This document shows, in pieces, positions 16,726-24,669 of a stretch of DNA of 63,336 bases (its first letter is position 1; each line of letters opens with the position of its first letter). The translations under genes and the position numbers were made by a program. Under the pieces are notes generated by a model that made no database searches, was not told the DNA's origin, and saw only the letters and a program-made list of their open reading frames with translations. Source of the stretch: Halalkalibacter okhensis (GTDB taxonomy: Bacteria > Bacillota > Bacilli > Bacillales > Bacillaceae_D); assembly GCF_000787375.1 (NCBI RefSeq), contig NZ_JRJU01000024.1, positions 1 to 63,336 of the forward strand. Direction: 5' to 3'.

Positions 16726-18411
16726 TTAATACTTTTTCAACAAATATCGTAAAGGGAGAATCGAAACAAGAATTATCAATAATGCAGCAGGTGCCGCCAG
16801 ATGATAGATCGCTTCCGTTGCCTCAAAGTATACTCGCACAGCTAATGTATCAAACCCAGGTGGCCTGAGCATTAGAGTTGCCGGAAGTTCTTTAATGGAA
16901 CTTACAAATACGAGGGCACCTCCCGCTAAAACCCCAGGCATGATCGATGGGAGAATCACTTTAAACATCACTTTCCACGGAGGATAACCTAAACTACGGG
17001 CCGCCTCATCAATTCTTGGAGAAACAAGGCTTAATGAAGCCTCGCCAGCCTGCATCGCTTGTGGTAAGAAGCGAACTACAAAAGCAAGTGCAATCATGTA
17101 AAATGTATTGTACAAAGCCGGAATGTGATTATTAAAAATAAAGATCATCCCTAGCCCGACAATGACACCTGGAAGTGCATACCCCGCATAACTTAATTTA
17201 TCAATCCCACTTGATATAAAAGATGGATAGCGTGATTTCAAATAAATAATTGGCATGGCAAGCAGCATACATAAAATGGCGGCAAACCCAGACACTTTAA
17301 TGCTATTCCACGCAAAACCAAAGAAACGTTCATCTAAGGCGCCCATGCCAATTCCAATCATAGACCAATACACAAGAACAGCAACCGGCAGGACTATGGA
17401 CAAAACAAAAACTACTCCAACATAAAAGACTGCAAGTGATTTCCACTTACCTAGAGAAAGGATATCAGGTTCTCTATATGTGTTTGTTGTTTGATAATAT
17501 TTGTTCTTCTTTCGCGTTCTTGCTTCAATCCATAGAATAACAACCGTAAGTAGAATTAATACTAGACTTAATACCGAAGCTGAAGCCGTATCAAAACTAG
17601 CTCGTTGAAAGTAGATCGCCGCTGTAAACGTTACGTAACGAAGCATCGCAATCGCTCCGAAATCCGAGAGCACATACAAGGAAATTAAAATAGCTCCTGC
17701 ACCGATTGCAGGGCGTAAAAAAGGTAAATTCACTTTCCAGAATATTCTCGCTGTACTCATTCCTTGTGAACGGGCTACTTCTTCAAAATTTCGATTCATT
17801 TTACGTAAAGAAGCACTAGCTATTAAAAAGACATATGGATACGTAAACATCGTTAAAACGAAGAACACGCCCCAAAAGGAATAGATATTCAATGGGTAAT
17901 CGCCAAACGTATTCACTAACCAAGGAGTATCCCTCCAGATGTTTCTCGCCCACCCACTTGGACCAAATACTATAATATAGGTGACCGCCCCCACATATGG
18001 CGGAATCACAAGAGGCAAAGCAAGCACCCACTGCCACATTTTCCTACCGGGTAAATCGGTACGTATGACAATCCACGCTAAGGACACTCCAATAGCAATC
18101 GCACAAACAGTAACAGCGGCCGTCAATGAAAATGTATTCCATAATAACTGCGGAATTCTTCCATCCAATAAACGCATCCACCGGTCCACTCCTGCAAAAA
18201 GCGAGCGCCAAATGACATAAATAATCGGCACCGACATAATCAGCGCTACGACAAGACCAAACAGTAATAGGATTGGTCCTGGTGGATTTCCTTGCCAAAT
18301 GTTAAACCATATTTTCCGAAAGAAACGGAGAAGGGTTGGGGTATATTTAGCCCCAACCTTAGCACTAGAATCATTATTCAATTGTTTATCCTGTTCACGA
18401 TTGTTATCCAT
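16726..18411 (-). CDS. Ferric iron ABC transporter permease, two-domain (FbpB type)
   Basis: A 561-residue membrane protein made of two fused permease domains with about twelve transmembrane segments. Each half carries an EAA-like loop: EVARSQGMSTARIFWKVNLP in the first, DEAARSLGYPPWKVMFKVILP in shortened form in the second. This two-domain layout is that of FbpB/FutB. The start at 18411 follows GAGAGG; a longer frame would overlap the binding-protein gene by 56 bases. It lies 31 bases after the binding-protein gene and ends in a strong terminator. With it and the separate ATPase it should import ferric iron. Confidence 0.9.
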   Translation of the reverse strand: MDNNREQDKQLNNDSSAKVGAKYTPTLLRFFRKIWFNIWQGNPPGPILLLFGLVVALIMSVPIIYVIWRSLFAGVDRWMRLLDGRIPQLLWNTFSLTAAVTVCAIAIGVSLAWIVIRTDLPGRKMWQWVLALPLVIPPYVGAVTYIIVFGPSGWARNIWRDTPWLVNTFGDYPLNIYSFWGVFFVLTMFTYPYVFLIASASLRKMNRNFEEVARSQGMSTARIFWKVNLPFLRPAIGAGAILISLYVLSDFGAIAMLRYVTFTAAIYFQRASFDTASASVLSLVLILLTVVILWIEARTRKKNKYYQTTNTYREPDILSLGKWKSLAVFYVGVVFVLSIVLPVAVLVYWSMIGIGMGALDERFFGFAWNSIKVSGFAAILCMLLAMPIIYLKSRYPSFISSGIDKLSYAGYALPGVIVGLGMIFIFNNHIPALYNTFYMIALAFVVRFLPQAMQAGEASLSLVSPRIDEAARSLGYPPWKVMFKVILPSIMPGVLAGGALVFVSSIKELPATLMLRPPGFDTLAVRVYFEATEAIYHLAAPAALLIILVSILPLRYLLKKY

Positions 18412-18442
18412 GCTGTCCTCTCCCAAAAGAATAGCGCTTTTT

Positions 18443-19561
18443 TTATTTAAGCTCCAAATCCAATCCTGAATCTTCAATAAGAGCCTTTGTATCTTCAAAA
18501 TAATTTCCTAATTCCTTTAAAGGCATATCTTGAATCTTTAACTCACTAAAGCTAATCGCAGCCTCATAAGGTGGATCTAATTCTGGGTTAATTGGTAGTT
18601 CTAGTGACTCACCTACAAAAGCAAGCTGATTTTCTGTCTGTAATACCCACTCAATAAAAGCTTTTGCATTTTCTTCATTTGGACCACCACTCACTAGACC
18701 TACACCAGCAGCGTTTGCAATGGCACCCATTTGATCTTCCCCTTGATCAGCGTAAATAAAACCTACATTGTTATCCGTTGGCTCTTCAAGTTGTTGGTGA
18801 TAATAATAGTTGTTTACTAGGCCAAATGCATGCTCCCCTGCACCTACTGCACGACGAATATCACCATGACCTTCAAAGATACCTTGAGCATTTTCTTTAA
18901 TCGCTTCAATCCATTCAGCTGTTTTTTCATCGCCCCACTCATAACGTAGCGCGGATACGTTTCCAATCATCCCACCGTTACCACCACGAGTGATGGCATA
19001 TCCATTTTCAACATCTGCCCATTTTGCATCAAATAAATCTTCCATGCTTTTTGGCATTTCTTCTTCTGTGATCATATCTTTATTATAAATGAAACCACGC
19101 GCTCTGGCAGATAATGCAATCCAAGCATTATCATCAGCACGATATTGCTCATCAATTGATTCAACACCTTCAGGATCAAATCCTTGAAGTAAACCTTGTT
19201 GATTTAAGAACTCCAAAGCTCCAAGGTCATTTGAAATGAATACATCTGCTTGAACATTTCCTGCTTCCTCTTGTAATTGAAGAGGATCCGCCCCATGTAA
19301 TGCTAATACTTCAATCCCAGTTTCTTCAGAAAACTTATCTAGTAAAGGCTGCACAAAGTTTTCATTACGTGCAGAGTATACTACAAGTTGTCCATCTAGT
19401 TCCACTGCTTCTTCTGTTTCATCTGCTGGCTGCTCTTCTGCTTCTTCAGTATCACTTCCTGCTGGTTCTTCTGAAGCATCATCCGTTCCACCGCAAGCTG
19501 CCACAACAAAAAGTGACAGAGCTAGAATACCAAACAAGAACATCTTTAAAGCTTTGCTCAT
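18443..19561 (-). CDS. Ferric iron ABC transporter binding lipoprotein (FbpA/FutA type)
   Basis: A 372-residue lipoprotein: signal MSKALKMFLFGILALSLFVV, lipobox VAACGG, then an acidic Glu/Asp-rich linker of about 40 residues before the mature domain (QLVVYSARNENFVQPLL). The tyrosine cluster in FGLVNNYYYHQQLEE matches the iron-ligand tyrosines of FbpA-type proteins. The start follows GGGGGAGAAAAG. It is first in a two-gene unit with the permease, under a promoter overlapped by Fur boxes, which supports iron as substrate. Confidence 0.9.
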   Translation of the reverse strand: MSKALKMFLFGILALSLFVVAACGGTDDASEEPAGSDTEEAEEQPADETEEAVELDGQLVVYSARNENFVQPLLDKFSEETGIEVLALHGADPLQLQEEAGNVQADVFISNDLGALEFLNQQGLLQGFDPEGVESIDEQYRADDNAWIALSARARGFIYNKDMITEEEMPKSMEDLFDAKWADVENGYAITRGGNGGMIGNVSALRYEWGDEKTAEWIEAIKENAQGIFEGHGDIRRAVGAGEHAFGLVNNYYYHQQLEEPTDNNVGFIYADQGEDQMGAIANAAGVGLVSGGPNEENAKAFIEWVLQTENQLAFVGESLELPINPELDPPYEAAISFSELKIQDMPLKELGNYFEDTKALIEDSGLDLELK

Positions 19562-19625
19562 CTTTTCTCCCCCTGAATATATGTATTTTTCGGTTAGCAT
19601 GTATTAATTCTAACCCACATTTCGT

Positions 19626-19654
19626 AGTATAATGATAATGATAATCATTGTCAA
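19626..19654 (-). promoter_or_regulatory. Fur-controlled promoter of the iron transporter genes
   Basis: TTGACA (19649-19654) and TATACT (19626-19631) are 17 bases apart. The spacer is filled by TGATAATGATAATCATTGTCA (19633-19653 in two overlapping 7-1-7 Fur boxes), nearly the textbook Fur site. Confidence 0.93.
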
Positions 19655-19678
19655 CTATGTTTTGGAAATAAACTCTTT

Positions 19679-19717
19679 AAAAAAGCCTTGAACGGAGTGC
19701 CTTTCTCCGCTCAAGGC
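19679..19717 (-). terminator. Terminator after the iron transporter ATPase gene
   Basis: Arms GCCTTGANCGGAG and CTCCGNTCAAGGC with a seven-base loop, then six T residues on minus. It separates the ATPase gene from the binding-protein/permease unit. Confidence 0.88.
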
Positions 19718-19750
19718 GAGTATCAAACAGATTTAGTTAATCAGCCCTTA

Positions 19751-20809
19751 CTACGCTTCAACTAATGCTACTAATTCTGCCTTAATATCAAAAGAGATAA
19801 CTGAGCCAATCTCGATATCTTGTTCAATTGGTGCATAAATAACCATTGGCTGAGGTGCATCATGTTGTTCACCTAAACGAACTTCAACCTCTTGGTACTC
19901 ACCGCTATACGTAACACGCTCTACCATCCCTGAAAAATGCCCATCTTCTGCTAATCGACAGCCTTCAGGACGAATGGATACACGTACATCCTCTAATAGT
20001 TTCTCACTTTGTGTCGGAAGGGACACACGACCGATATACGTATCGACATGTTTTAAATCTGCACATAGGGTCCCTTCTAATAGATTCGTTTTCCCTACGA
20101 ATTGAGCAACGAAACAATTTTTCGGACAACGATACATTTCACGAGGTGAGGCAACCTGCTGAATGACCCCTTGATTCATAACAACGACACGATCTGACAC
20201 TGCAAACGCGTCCTTTTGGTCATGAGTAACGATAATAGCTGTCGTATTGGCCTTGCGTAAAATGACCGTCACGTCATAACGCATACGCTCACGTAAACCG
20301 GCATCTAAATTGCTAAATGGTTCATCCATTAGAACAACATGCGGCCTTGGAGCAAGTGCCCTAGCTAGCGCTACACGTTGTTGCTGTCCACCGGATAACT
20401 CATTTGGATAACGCTTGCCATACTCAGCTAATCCAACCAATTCAAGAACCTCTAGCGCTCTATCTTTCTTTGCGCGACCGCTCCATTTACTTAACCCAAA
20501 CGTAACATTTTTCTCTATAGTTAAGTGAGGAAATAATGCATAGTCTTGAAACACCATACCAATGCCTCTTTTTTCAGGAGGAAGATACGTTTTTTCACTA
20601 TATACCTCTTTATTATCAATAATTATTGCACCATTTGTTGGTTGCTCAAAGCCAGCAATCATTCGAAGTGTGGTTGTCTTCCCACATCCACTTGGACCTA
20701 GGAGTGTAATGATCTCGCCTTTTTCAATGTCTAAATCAATCGTATTAACAGCTGGTGTTTCCGTTTTCTTATACAACTTTGTCAGTTGTTTTAATTGAAT
20801 AAAGCTCAT
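19751..20809 (-). CDS. Ferric iron ABC transporter ATPase (FbpC type)
   Basis: A 352-residue ATPase with Walker A GPSGCGKTTTLR (about 38-49), signature LSGGQQQRVALARAL, Walker B HVVLMDEP and a C-terminal regulatory domain of about 110 residues, as in FbpC. The start at 20809 uses GGGAGGG. A Fur-like box lies upstream. Although next to the FbpA/FbpB genes it has its own promoter and terminator, so the transporter is encoded in two transcription units. The substrate assignment rests on the neighbours. Confidence 0.9.
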   Translation of the reverse strand: MSFIQLKQLTKLYKKTETPAVNTIDLDIEKGEIITLLGPSGCGKTTTLRMIAGFEQPTNGAIIIDNKEVYSEKTYLPPEKRGIGMVFQDYALFPHLTIEKNVTFGLSKWSGRAKKDRALEVLELVGLAEYGKRYPNELSGGQQQRVALARALAPRPHVVLMDEPFSNLDAGLRERMRYDVTVILRKANTTAIIVTHDQKDAFAVSDRVVVMNQGVIQQVASPREMYRCPKNCFVAQFVGKTNLLEGTLCADLKHVDTYIGRVSLPTQSEKLLEDVRVSIRPEGCRLAEDGHFSGMVERVTYSGEYQEVEVRLGEQHDAPQPMVIYAPIEQDIEIGSVISFDIKAELVALVEA

Positions 20810-20835
20810 GTGTACCCTCCCACCATCGTCCAACC

Positions 20836-20850
20836 TGAGAATGAATATCA
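20836..20850 (-). promoter_or_regulatory. Fur box upstream of the ATPase gene
   Basis: TGAGAATGAATATCA is a 7-1-7 match to the Fur consensus with three mismatches. A weak promoter TTGACG (20885-20890) and TACACT (20861-20866) lies just upstream on minus. Confidence 0.7.
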
Positions 20851-21058
20851 TTTATAATTAAGTGTAGCACAGATTTTTTGAAAGCGTCAACGGTTATTCC
20901 CACTATATTAGTATGAACAAGGTGGTTGTTAAAAGTTTAAAAATCGTAAAAATTGTAAATCAGGAAAGAATGAATGAAAAGTGAACTTTTTTTCAGGAAG
21001 GAGTTGTACTTGCTTCTACTTTTTTTGTAAAGTTAATTAGTATACTTAGTGAGGTGAA

Positions 21059-22426
21059 ATGATGATTGCAAATATGACAGAAGATCAATTGTTAGTACTC
21101 GTAATTAAATATATGAAAGAAGCAAAGCGAAACGCACTACAGGAACTGCTTGATGAGTTGCATCCGTATGATTTTGCCCAACTTTATAAAGGGTTACCTG
21201 AAAAGCACCATCATAAGTTTCTTACCTTTTTAACACCCTCTCAAATTGCTGCATTAATTCAAGAACTCGAGTACGAGATGCAAATTGAGATTTTACATAA
21301 ACTTGGTATTGAACGTTCCTCTAAAGTAATGGATTACATGGATAATGATGATCTAGCTGACCTTTTAAATGAACTATCTGTGGATAAAATTCAAGAGTTT
21401 CTAGATATCATGAAAAATGAGGATTCAAAGACCATTCAATCATTAATGAGCTATCCAGCTGATACGGCCGGCGGGATTATGACCAACCAGTTCGTTTGGA
21501 TACATGCGGATCAAACCGTAAGACAAGCTGTTGATAAACTGAAAGAATATGCTAGCTTTTCAGAGAACATTTATTATCTTTATGTGATTAATGATGAAGA
21601 CAAACTTGTTGGCGTTGTCTCCTATCGTGATTTATTAATTGCTGATATTAACGAAATTATTGAAGATTTAATGTTTACTCGTGTCGTATCCGTTCATGTT
21701 AACGATGACCAAGAAGAAGTCGCCCAAATGATTGAACGGTACGATTTCATTGCTGTACCTGTTGTCGACGATCACAATGTTTTGAAAGGCATTATTACTG
21801 TCGATGACGCCATTGATGTTGTCATCCAGGAGGCTAATGAAGACATTGAAAAATTATCCGCAACCGGGAAGGCGATCGACTTTAATACGAAAGCAGTAAC
21901 CGCTTCGGTTCGCCGCTTGCCTTGGTTAGTTTTATTATTATTTATTGGGCTTGTTTCCGGAAGTATTATTAGTGGTTTCGAGGAGACACTTGAACAAGTG
22001 GTAGCCTTAATCTTTTTTATGCCGATGATTGCTGGTATGACCGGTAATACAGGTACACAGTCTTTAGCTGTTGTCGTTCGAGGTATCATTACAAATGACA
22101 CAGACAGAAAGACCGTGATTAAATTAATCTTCCGAGAATTACGTGTTGGTATCATTATTGGTTTGACATGTGGAGTACTTATTTTCTTAATTGCATACTT
22201 CTGGATAGGTAGTTTAACTTTAGGCTTTGTAGTAGGAACGTCACTTTTAATAACATTAATTGTTGGAACATTAGCAGGAACGATCATTCCATTAACGTTA
22301 AATCGTTTTGGAGTCGACCCAGCTGTTGCTTCTGGCCCGCTTATTACAACATTAAATGATATCTTTTCGTTAATCATTTATTTCGGTATAGCGACAGCAT
22401 TTTTAACACAATTATCAGGGTTATAG
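21059..22426 (+). CDS. mgtE: Magnesium transporter MgtE
   Basis: A 455-residue protein of standard MgtE length: N domain of helical repeats (about 1-130), two CBS domains (about 135-260) and five membrane segments in the C-terminal 180 residues. The conserved channel motif GMTGNTGTQSLAVVVRGI is present. It imports magnesium, and the N and CBS domains gate the pore in response to internal magnesium. GAGGTGAA lies before two adjacent ATG codons; 21062 is the better spaced. No M-box riboswitch was found in the 200 bases upstream. Confidence 0.93.
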   Translation: MMIANMTEDQLLVLVIKYMKEAKRNALQELLDELHPYDFAQLYKGLPEKHHHKFLTFLTPSQIAALIQELEYEMQIEILHKLGIERSSKVMDYMDNDDLADLLNELSVDKIQEFLDIMKNEDSKTIQSLMSYPADTAGGIMTNQFVWIHADQTVRQAVDKLKEYASFSENIYYLYVINDEDKLVGVVSYRDLLIADINEIIEDLMFTRVVSVHVNDDQEEVAQMIERYDFIAVPVVDDHNVLKGIITVDDAIDVVIQEANEDIEKLSATGKAIDFNTKAVTASVRRLPWLVLLLFIGLVSGSIISGFEETLEQVVALIFFMPMIAGMTGNTGTQSLAVVVRGIITNDTDRKTVIKLIFRELRVGIIIGLTCGVLIFLIAYFWIGSLTLGFVVGTSLLITLIVGTLAGTIIPLTLNRFGVDPAVASGPLITTLNDIFSLIIYFGIATAFLTQLSGL

Positions 22427-22443
22427 CTTTGCCATGTAAAAAG

Positions 22444-22487
22444 AGGGGTGCCCAAAGGTCAAAACCGACCTACGGGCACCCCTTTTT
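22444..22487 (+). terminator. Terminator of mgtE
   Basis: Arms AGGGGTGCCC and GGGCACCCCT, inner stem AGGTC/GACCT, then TTTTTC. Confidence 0.9.
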
Positions 22488-22492
22488 CATCA

Positions 22493-22591
22493 TTATCTTG
22501 TTAACATATCGCCAATTACCCAATAACCAAGTCCATATAGTACAACAATAATTGAAATCAGTAGAAACAGTTTCTTATTGGACATCTTCAT
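22493..22591 (-). CDS. Small single-pass membrane protein
   Basis: A 32-residue frame: MKMSNKKL, then a hydrophobic segment FLLISIIVVLYGLGYWVIG, then DMLTR. AAGGTGG stands seven bases before the ATG, which supports translation. A positively charged N-terminus followed by one transmembrane helix predicts an N-in orientation. I do not recognise the family. It is short and could be chance, but the ribosome site and composition argue for a gene. Confidence 0.55.
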   Translation of the reverse strand: MKMSNKKLFLLISIIVVLYGLGYWVIGDMLTR

Positions 22592-22703
22592 AACCCGACC
22601 ACCTTTTAGCCACTCTTGCTAGTTAGTATACTACATTTTGATCAAGTTAAGCTCGAGGTGATCATGAACAAAAAATGAAAGATTAAGACTGAAATTATAT
22701 TAC

Positions 22704-22844
22704 TTACATTTTTTCATGAAGAATATAGGCTCTTGTATATAAATGTTCAACATCCTCATCTGTCATCATCATTAATTTCCCTTCCGATAACCCTTGAACC
22801 TTTGTTAAAAATTGGATCATATTTTCCCGTTCCTGTCTACTCAT
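22704..22844 (-). CDS. Small BH0509-like protein
   Basis: A 46-residue protein, MSRQERENMIQFLTKVQG at the start and DEDVEHLYTRAYILHEKM at the end. It resembles the small BH0509 family of Bacillaceae, which has no known function. AGGAGG lies nine bases before the chosen ATG, and this start is preferred over an upstream in-frame one that lacks a ribosome site. Confidence 0.72.
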   Translation of the reverse strand: MSRQERENMIQFLTKVQGLSEGKLMMMTDEDVEHLYTRAYILHEKM

Positions 22845-22965
22845 TTCAATCGCCTCCTGTAGTAATACAATTTTATTTTTCTTATTTGTATTATATAACA
22901 GAGGAGAAAAAAACGTCAACGAAAATTTCAGAAAAAAAGCCCAATTATTTTAGGAGTCACAAAAA

Positions 22966-23008
22966 AGGGTGCCCCTAAGGTTTTCAAACCTAATTTGGGC
23001 ATTCCCTC
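22966..23008 (-). terminator. Terminator of uspA-like gene
   Basis: Imperfect stem AGGGTGCCC/GGGCATTCCCT with inner AAGGTTT/AAACCT, followed on minus by six T residues. Same layout as the mgtE terminator. Confidence 0.8.
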
Positions 23009-23017
23009 TACTTGTTT

Positions 23018-23434
23018 CTACTTAATAATCAACACTGCACACGCTGCCCTCTTTACGACTTTATGACTCACACTACCAAGGATCATTTGTTGGAACTGAT
23101 TCAGTCCTCTGCTCCCAATGACAATTAAGTCTGCATCCACCTCCATTGAGAAGGAGATTATTTTCGCAGCTGGATCCCCACGCAGAATCTTTACTTCATA
23201 CGGAATGCCTTCCTTCTTAGCATTTGATTCGACCTGTGTAAATTTCTTTACACGATTACTTGCAATTCCTAAGGAGTTCCATGTTTGTAATACATCCGCT
23301 TTTGAAGTGGTCCCATCGACAACATAGACAACATACGTATAAGCACCACTCATCTTAGCCAAACCAATTGCTTTTTCCGCTGCTCTAATCGATTGTTCAG
23401 ACCCATCTAATGCTACAATCATTTTAGTAAACAT
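23018..23434 (-). CDS. Universal stress protein, UspA family
   Basis: A 138-residue single UspA domain. The N-terminal MIVALDGSEQSIRAAEKA and the C-terminal ATP-binding motif GSRGLNQFQQMILGSVSHKV (G-2x-G-9x-G-S) are intact, so it belongs to the ATP-binding subclass. GGAGGAGGGG precedes the start. It is monocistronic and its physiological role is unspecified. Confidence 0.92.
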   Translation of the reverse strand: MFTKMIVALDGSEQSIRAAEKAIGLAKMSGAYTYVVYVVDGTTSKADVLQTWNSLGIASNRVKKFTQVESNAKKEGIPYEVKILRGDPAAKIISFSMEVDADLIVIGSRGLNQFQQMILGSVSHKVVKRAACAVLIIK

Positions 23435-23556
23435 GAACCCCCTCCTCCATATAACTCTTTTATTTATCCATACACAAAAATAGGTTGCTTCATTACTACA
23501 ACCGTAAGAAGCAACCCATTTATCATACCGAGATTCTATTTACTATATTTCATTTC

Positions 23557-23574
23557 TACCACTTTGTTGTGGTA
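23557..23574 (+). promoter_or_regulatory. Candidate HxlR-family operator
   Basis: A perfect inverted repeat, TACCAC-N6-GTGGTA, ends 25 bases before the HxlR start codon. The position suits autoregulation. Confidence 0.5.
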
Positions 23575-23599
23575 AACTAATCGTATCGAGGTGATTAAT

Positions 23600-23908
23600 A
23601 TGGATTACAGCCAAATGTGTCCTAAATACGAGCACGCCATCGAATTATTAGGAAAAAGATGGACTGGGCTTATCATTCGAGTTCTATTAGATGGACCAAA
23701 ACGTTTTAAAGATATAAAAGCACAAATACCTGATATGAGTGATCGGATCTTGACGGAACGAATGAAAGAGTTAGAGCAGCAAGCAATTGTCGCAAGGAGT
23801 GTCTTTCCAGAGAAACCTGTTCGAATTGAATACTCCCTAACAGAAAAAGGACTTGCACTTGAACCAGTCATTGAATCCATACAATCTTGGAGCGAGAATT
23901 GGACTTAG
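23600..23908 (+). CDS. HxlR family transcriptional regulator, YodB/CatR-like
   Basis: A 102-residue winged-helix regulator of the HxlR family. It has the conserved N-terminal cysteine (C7 in MDYSQMCPKYEHA) followed by LLGKRWTGLIIRVLLDGPKRF. In YodB and CatR of B. subtilis the equivalent cysteine senses quinones and diamide, so redox sensing is a reasonable inference. The start at 23600 follows GAGGTG. No obvious target gene lies beside it: uspA is divergent and an RDD gene convergent. Confidence 0.88.
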   Translation: MDYSQMCPKYEHAIELLGKRWTGLIIRVLLDGPKRFKDIKAQIPDMSDRILTERMKELEQQAIVARSVFPEKPVRIEYSLTEKGLALEPVIESIQSWSENWT

Positions 23909-23925
23909 AAAAGGATGTCGCAAAA

Positions 23926-23968
23926 AGGCCACAGAAAAAAGTACGATTTTCCCCTTTTTCTGTGGCCT
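23926..23968. repeat. Palindromic repeat, short copy
   Basis: AGGCCACAGAAAAAAGTACG and its partner CCCTTTTTCTGTGGCCT form a hairpin like that at 4366-4410. The CTG of other copies is CAG here on one arm with matching change on the other, so pairing is kept. It lies 17 bases after the HxlR gene and may terminate it. No target duplication is visible. Confidence 0.65.
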
Positions 23969-24016
23969 CGTTGAACAGTCAATTTCACCGTTTCGATATC
24001 CTTTCATCTAGGCGTT

Positions 24017-24505
24017 TCACTTTACTAAATACGTTTTTGTCCATCTATCATATAACGTTCGCCTATTTCGGCCAAATGACATAAGAAAAAACGGAAACAA
24101 TACATACTTTAACATCTCACGTCCAAAAAATTGCATACCGCTTGGTTTTTCAGCTTCCTCATTATACACATAAAGATCAACCATCTTCATTCCAATCGTT
24201 CGTTTTCCTCTGAAAGCATAAAGAACATGAATAGATAAGAAAACAAGGAAGATTACTATCCAATTAATCACATACAAATGAAATTCATTTTCCCACATAT
24301 ACTGACGAATAAATAAAATATTGTCTGAAGGCGCCTCTGATTGTACAACCATCCAGAATGTTGTCATTGCACTAATTAAAATAAGAATAAGAGATAAGAA
24401 AATAAAGTCAAAAAAACCAGCAACTAAACGTATCCACCCACCTGCTCGTTGTTCTTCATTTAGTAGACGGTTAACCCACTGATTCTCCTTCTGTTCAGCG
24501 TTCAT
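24017..24505 (-). CDS. RDD family membrane protein
   Basis: A 162-residue protein with an RDD-like domain: RAGGWIRLVAGFFDFIF at about 20-36, two or three transmembrane segments, and the family-type KRTIGMKMVDLYVYNEE after them. Members of the family may be transporters, but the function is not established. The start at 24505 follows GAGGAGAGG. No partner genes. Confidence 0.82.
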   Translation of the reverse strand: MNAEQKENQWVNRLLNEEQRAGGWIRLVAGFFDFIFLSLILILISAMTTFWMVVQSEAPSDNILFIRQYMWENEFHLYVINWIVIFLVFLSIHVLYAFRGKRTIGMKMVDLYVYNEEAEKPSGMQFFGREMLKYVLFPFFLMSFGRNRRTLYDRWTKTYLVK

Positions 24506-24622
24506 GCATTCCTCTCCTCTAAAATTAATCGAGACCCAAATCAATTTTACCATGTTTTATTCAAAATTTGTAATATTTTAACAATTATTCTCCTATTGGT
24601 TGTTGAATGAGACAATCGTAAC

Positions 24623-24665
24623 AAAAAGATAGCTCACCACTTTAATAGCAGTGAGCTATCTTTTT
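24623..24665 (-). terminator. Terminator of alsT-like gene
   Basis: Fifteen-base arms AAAAAGATAGCTCAC and GTGAGCTATCTTTTT around a short loop; T-rich on both strands. Confidence 0.9.
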
Positions 24666-24669
24666 CTAG

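Noticed and set aside
20852-21058. M-box (ykoK) magnesium riboswitch before mgtE
   Set aside because: The leader is only about 200 bases and none of the conserved M-box segments or a terminator stem could be found.
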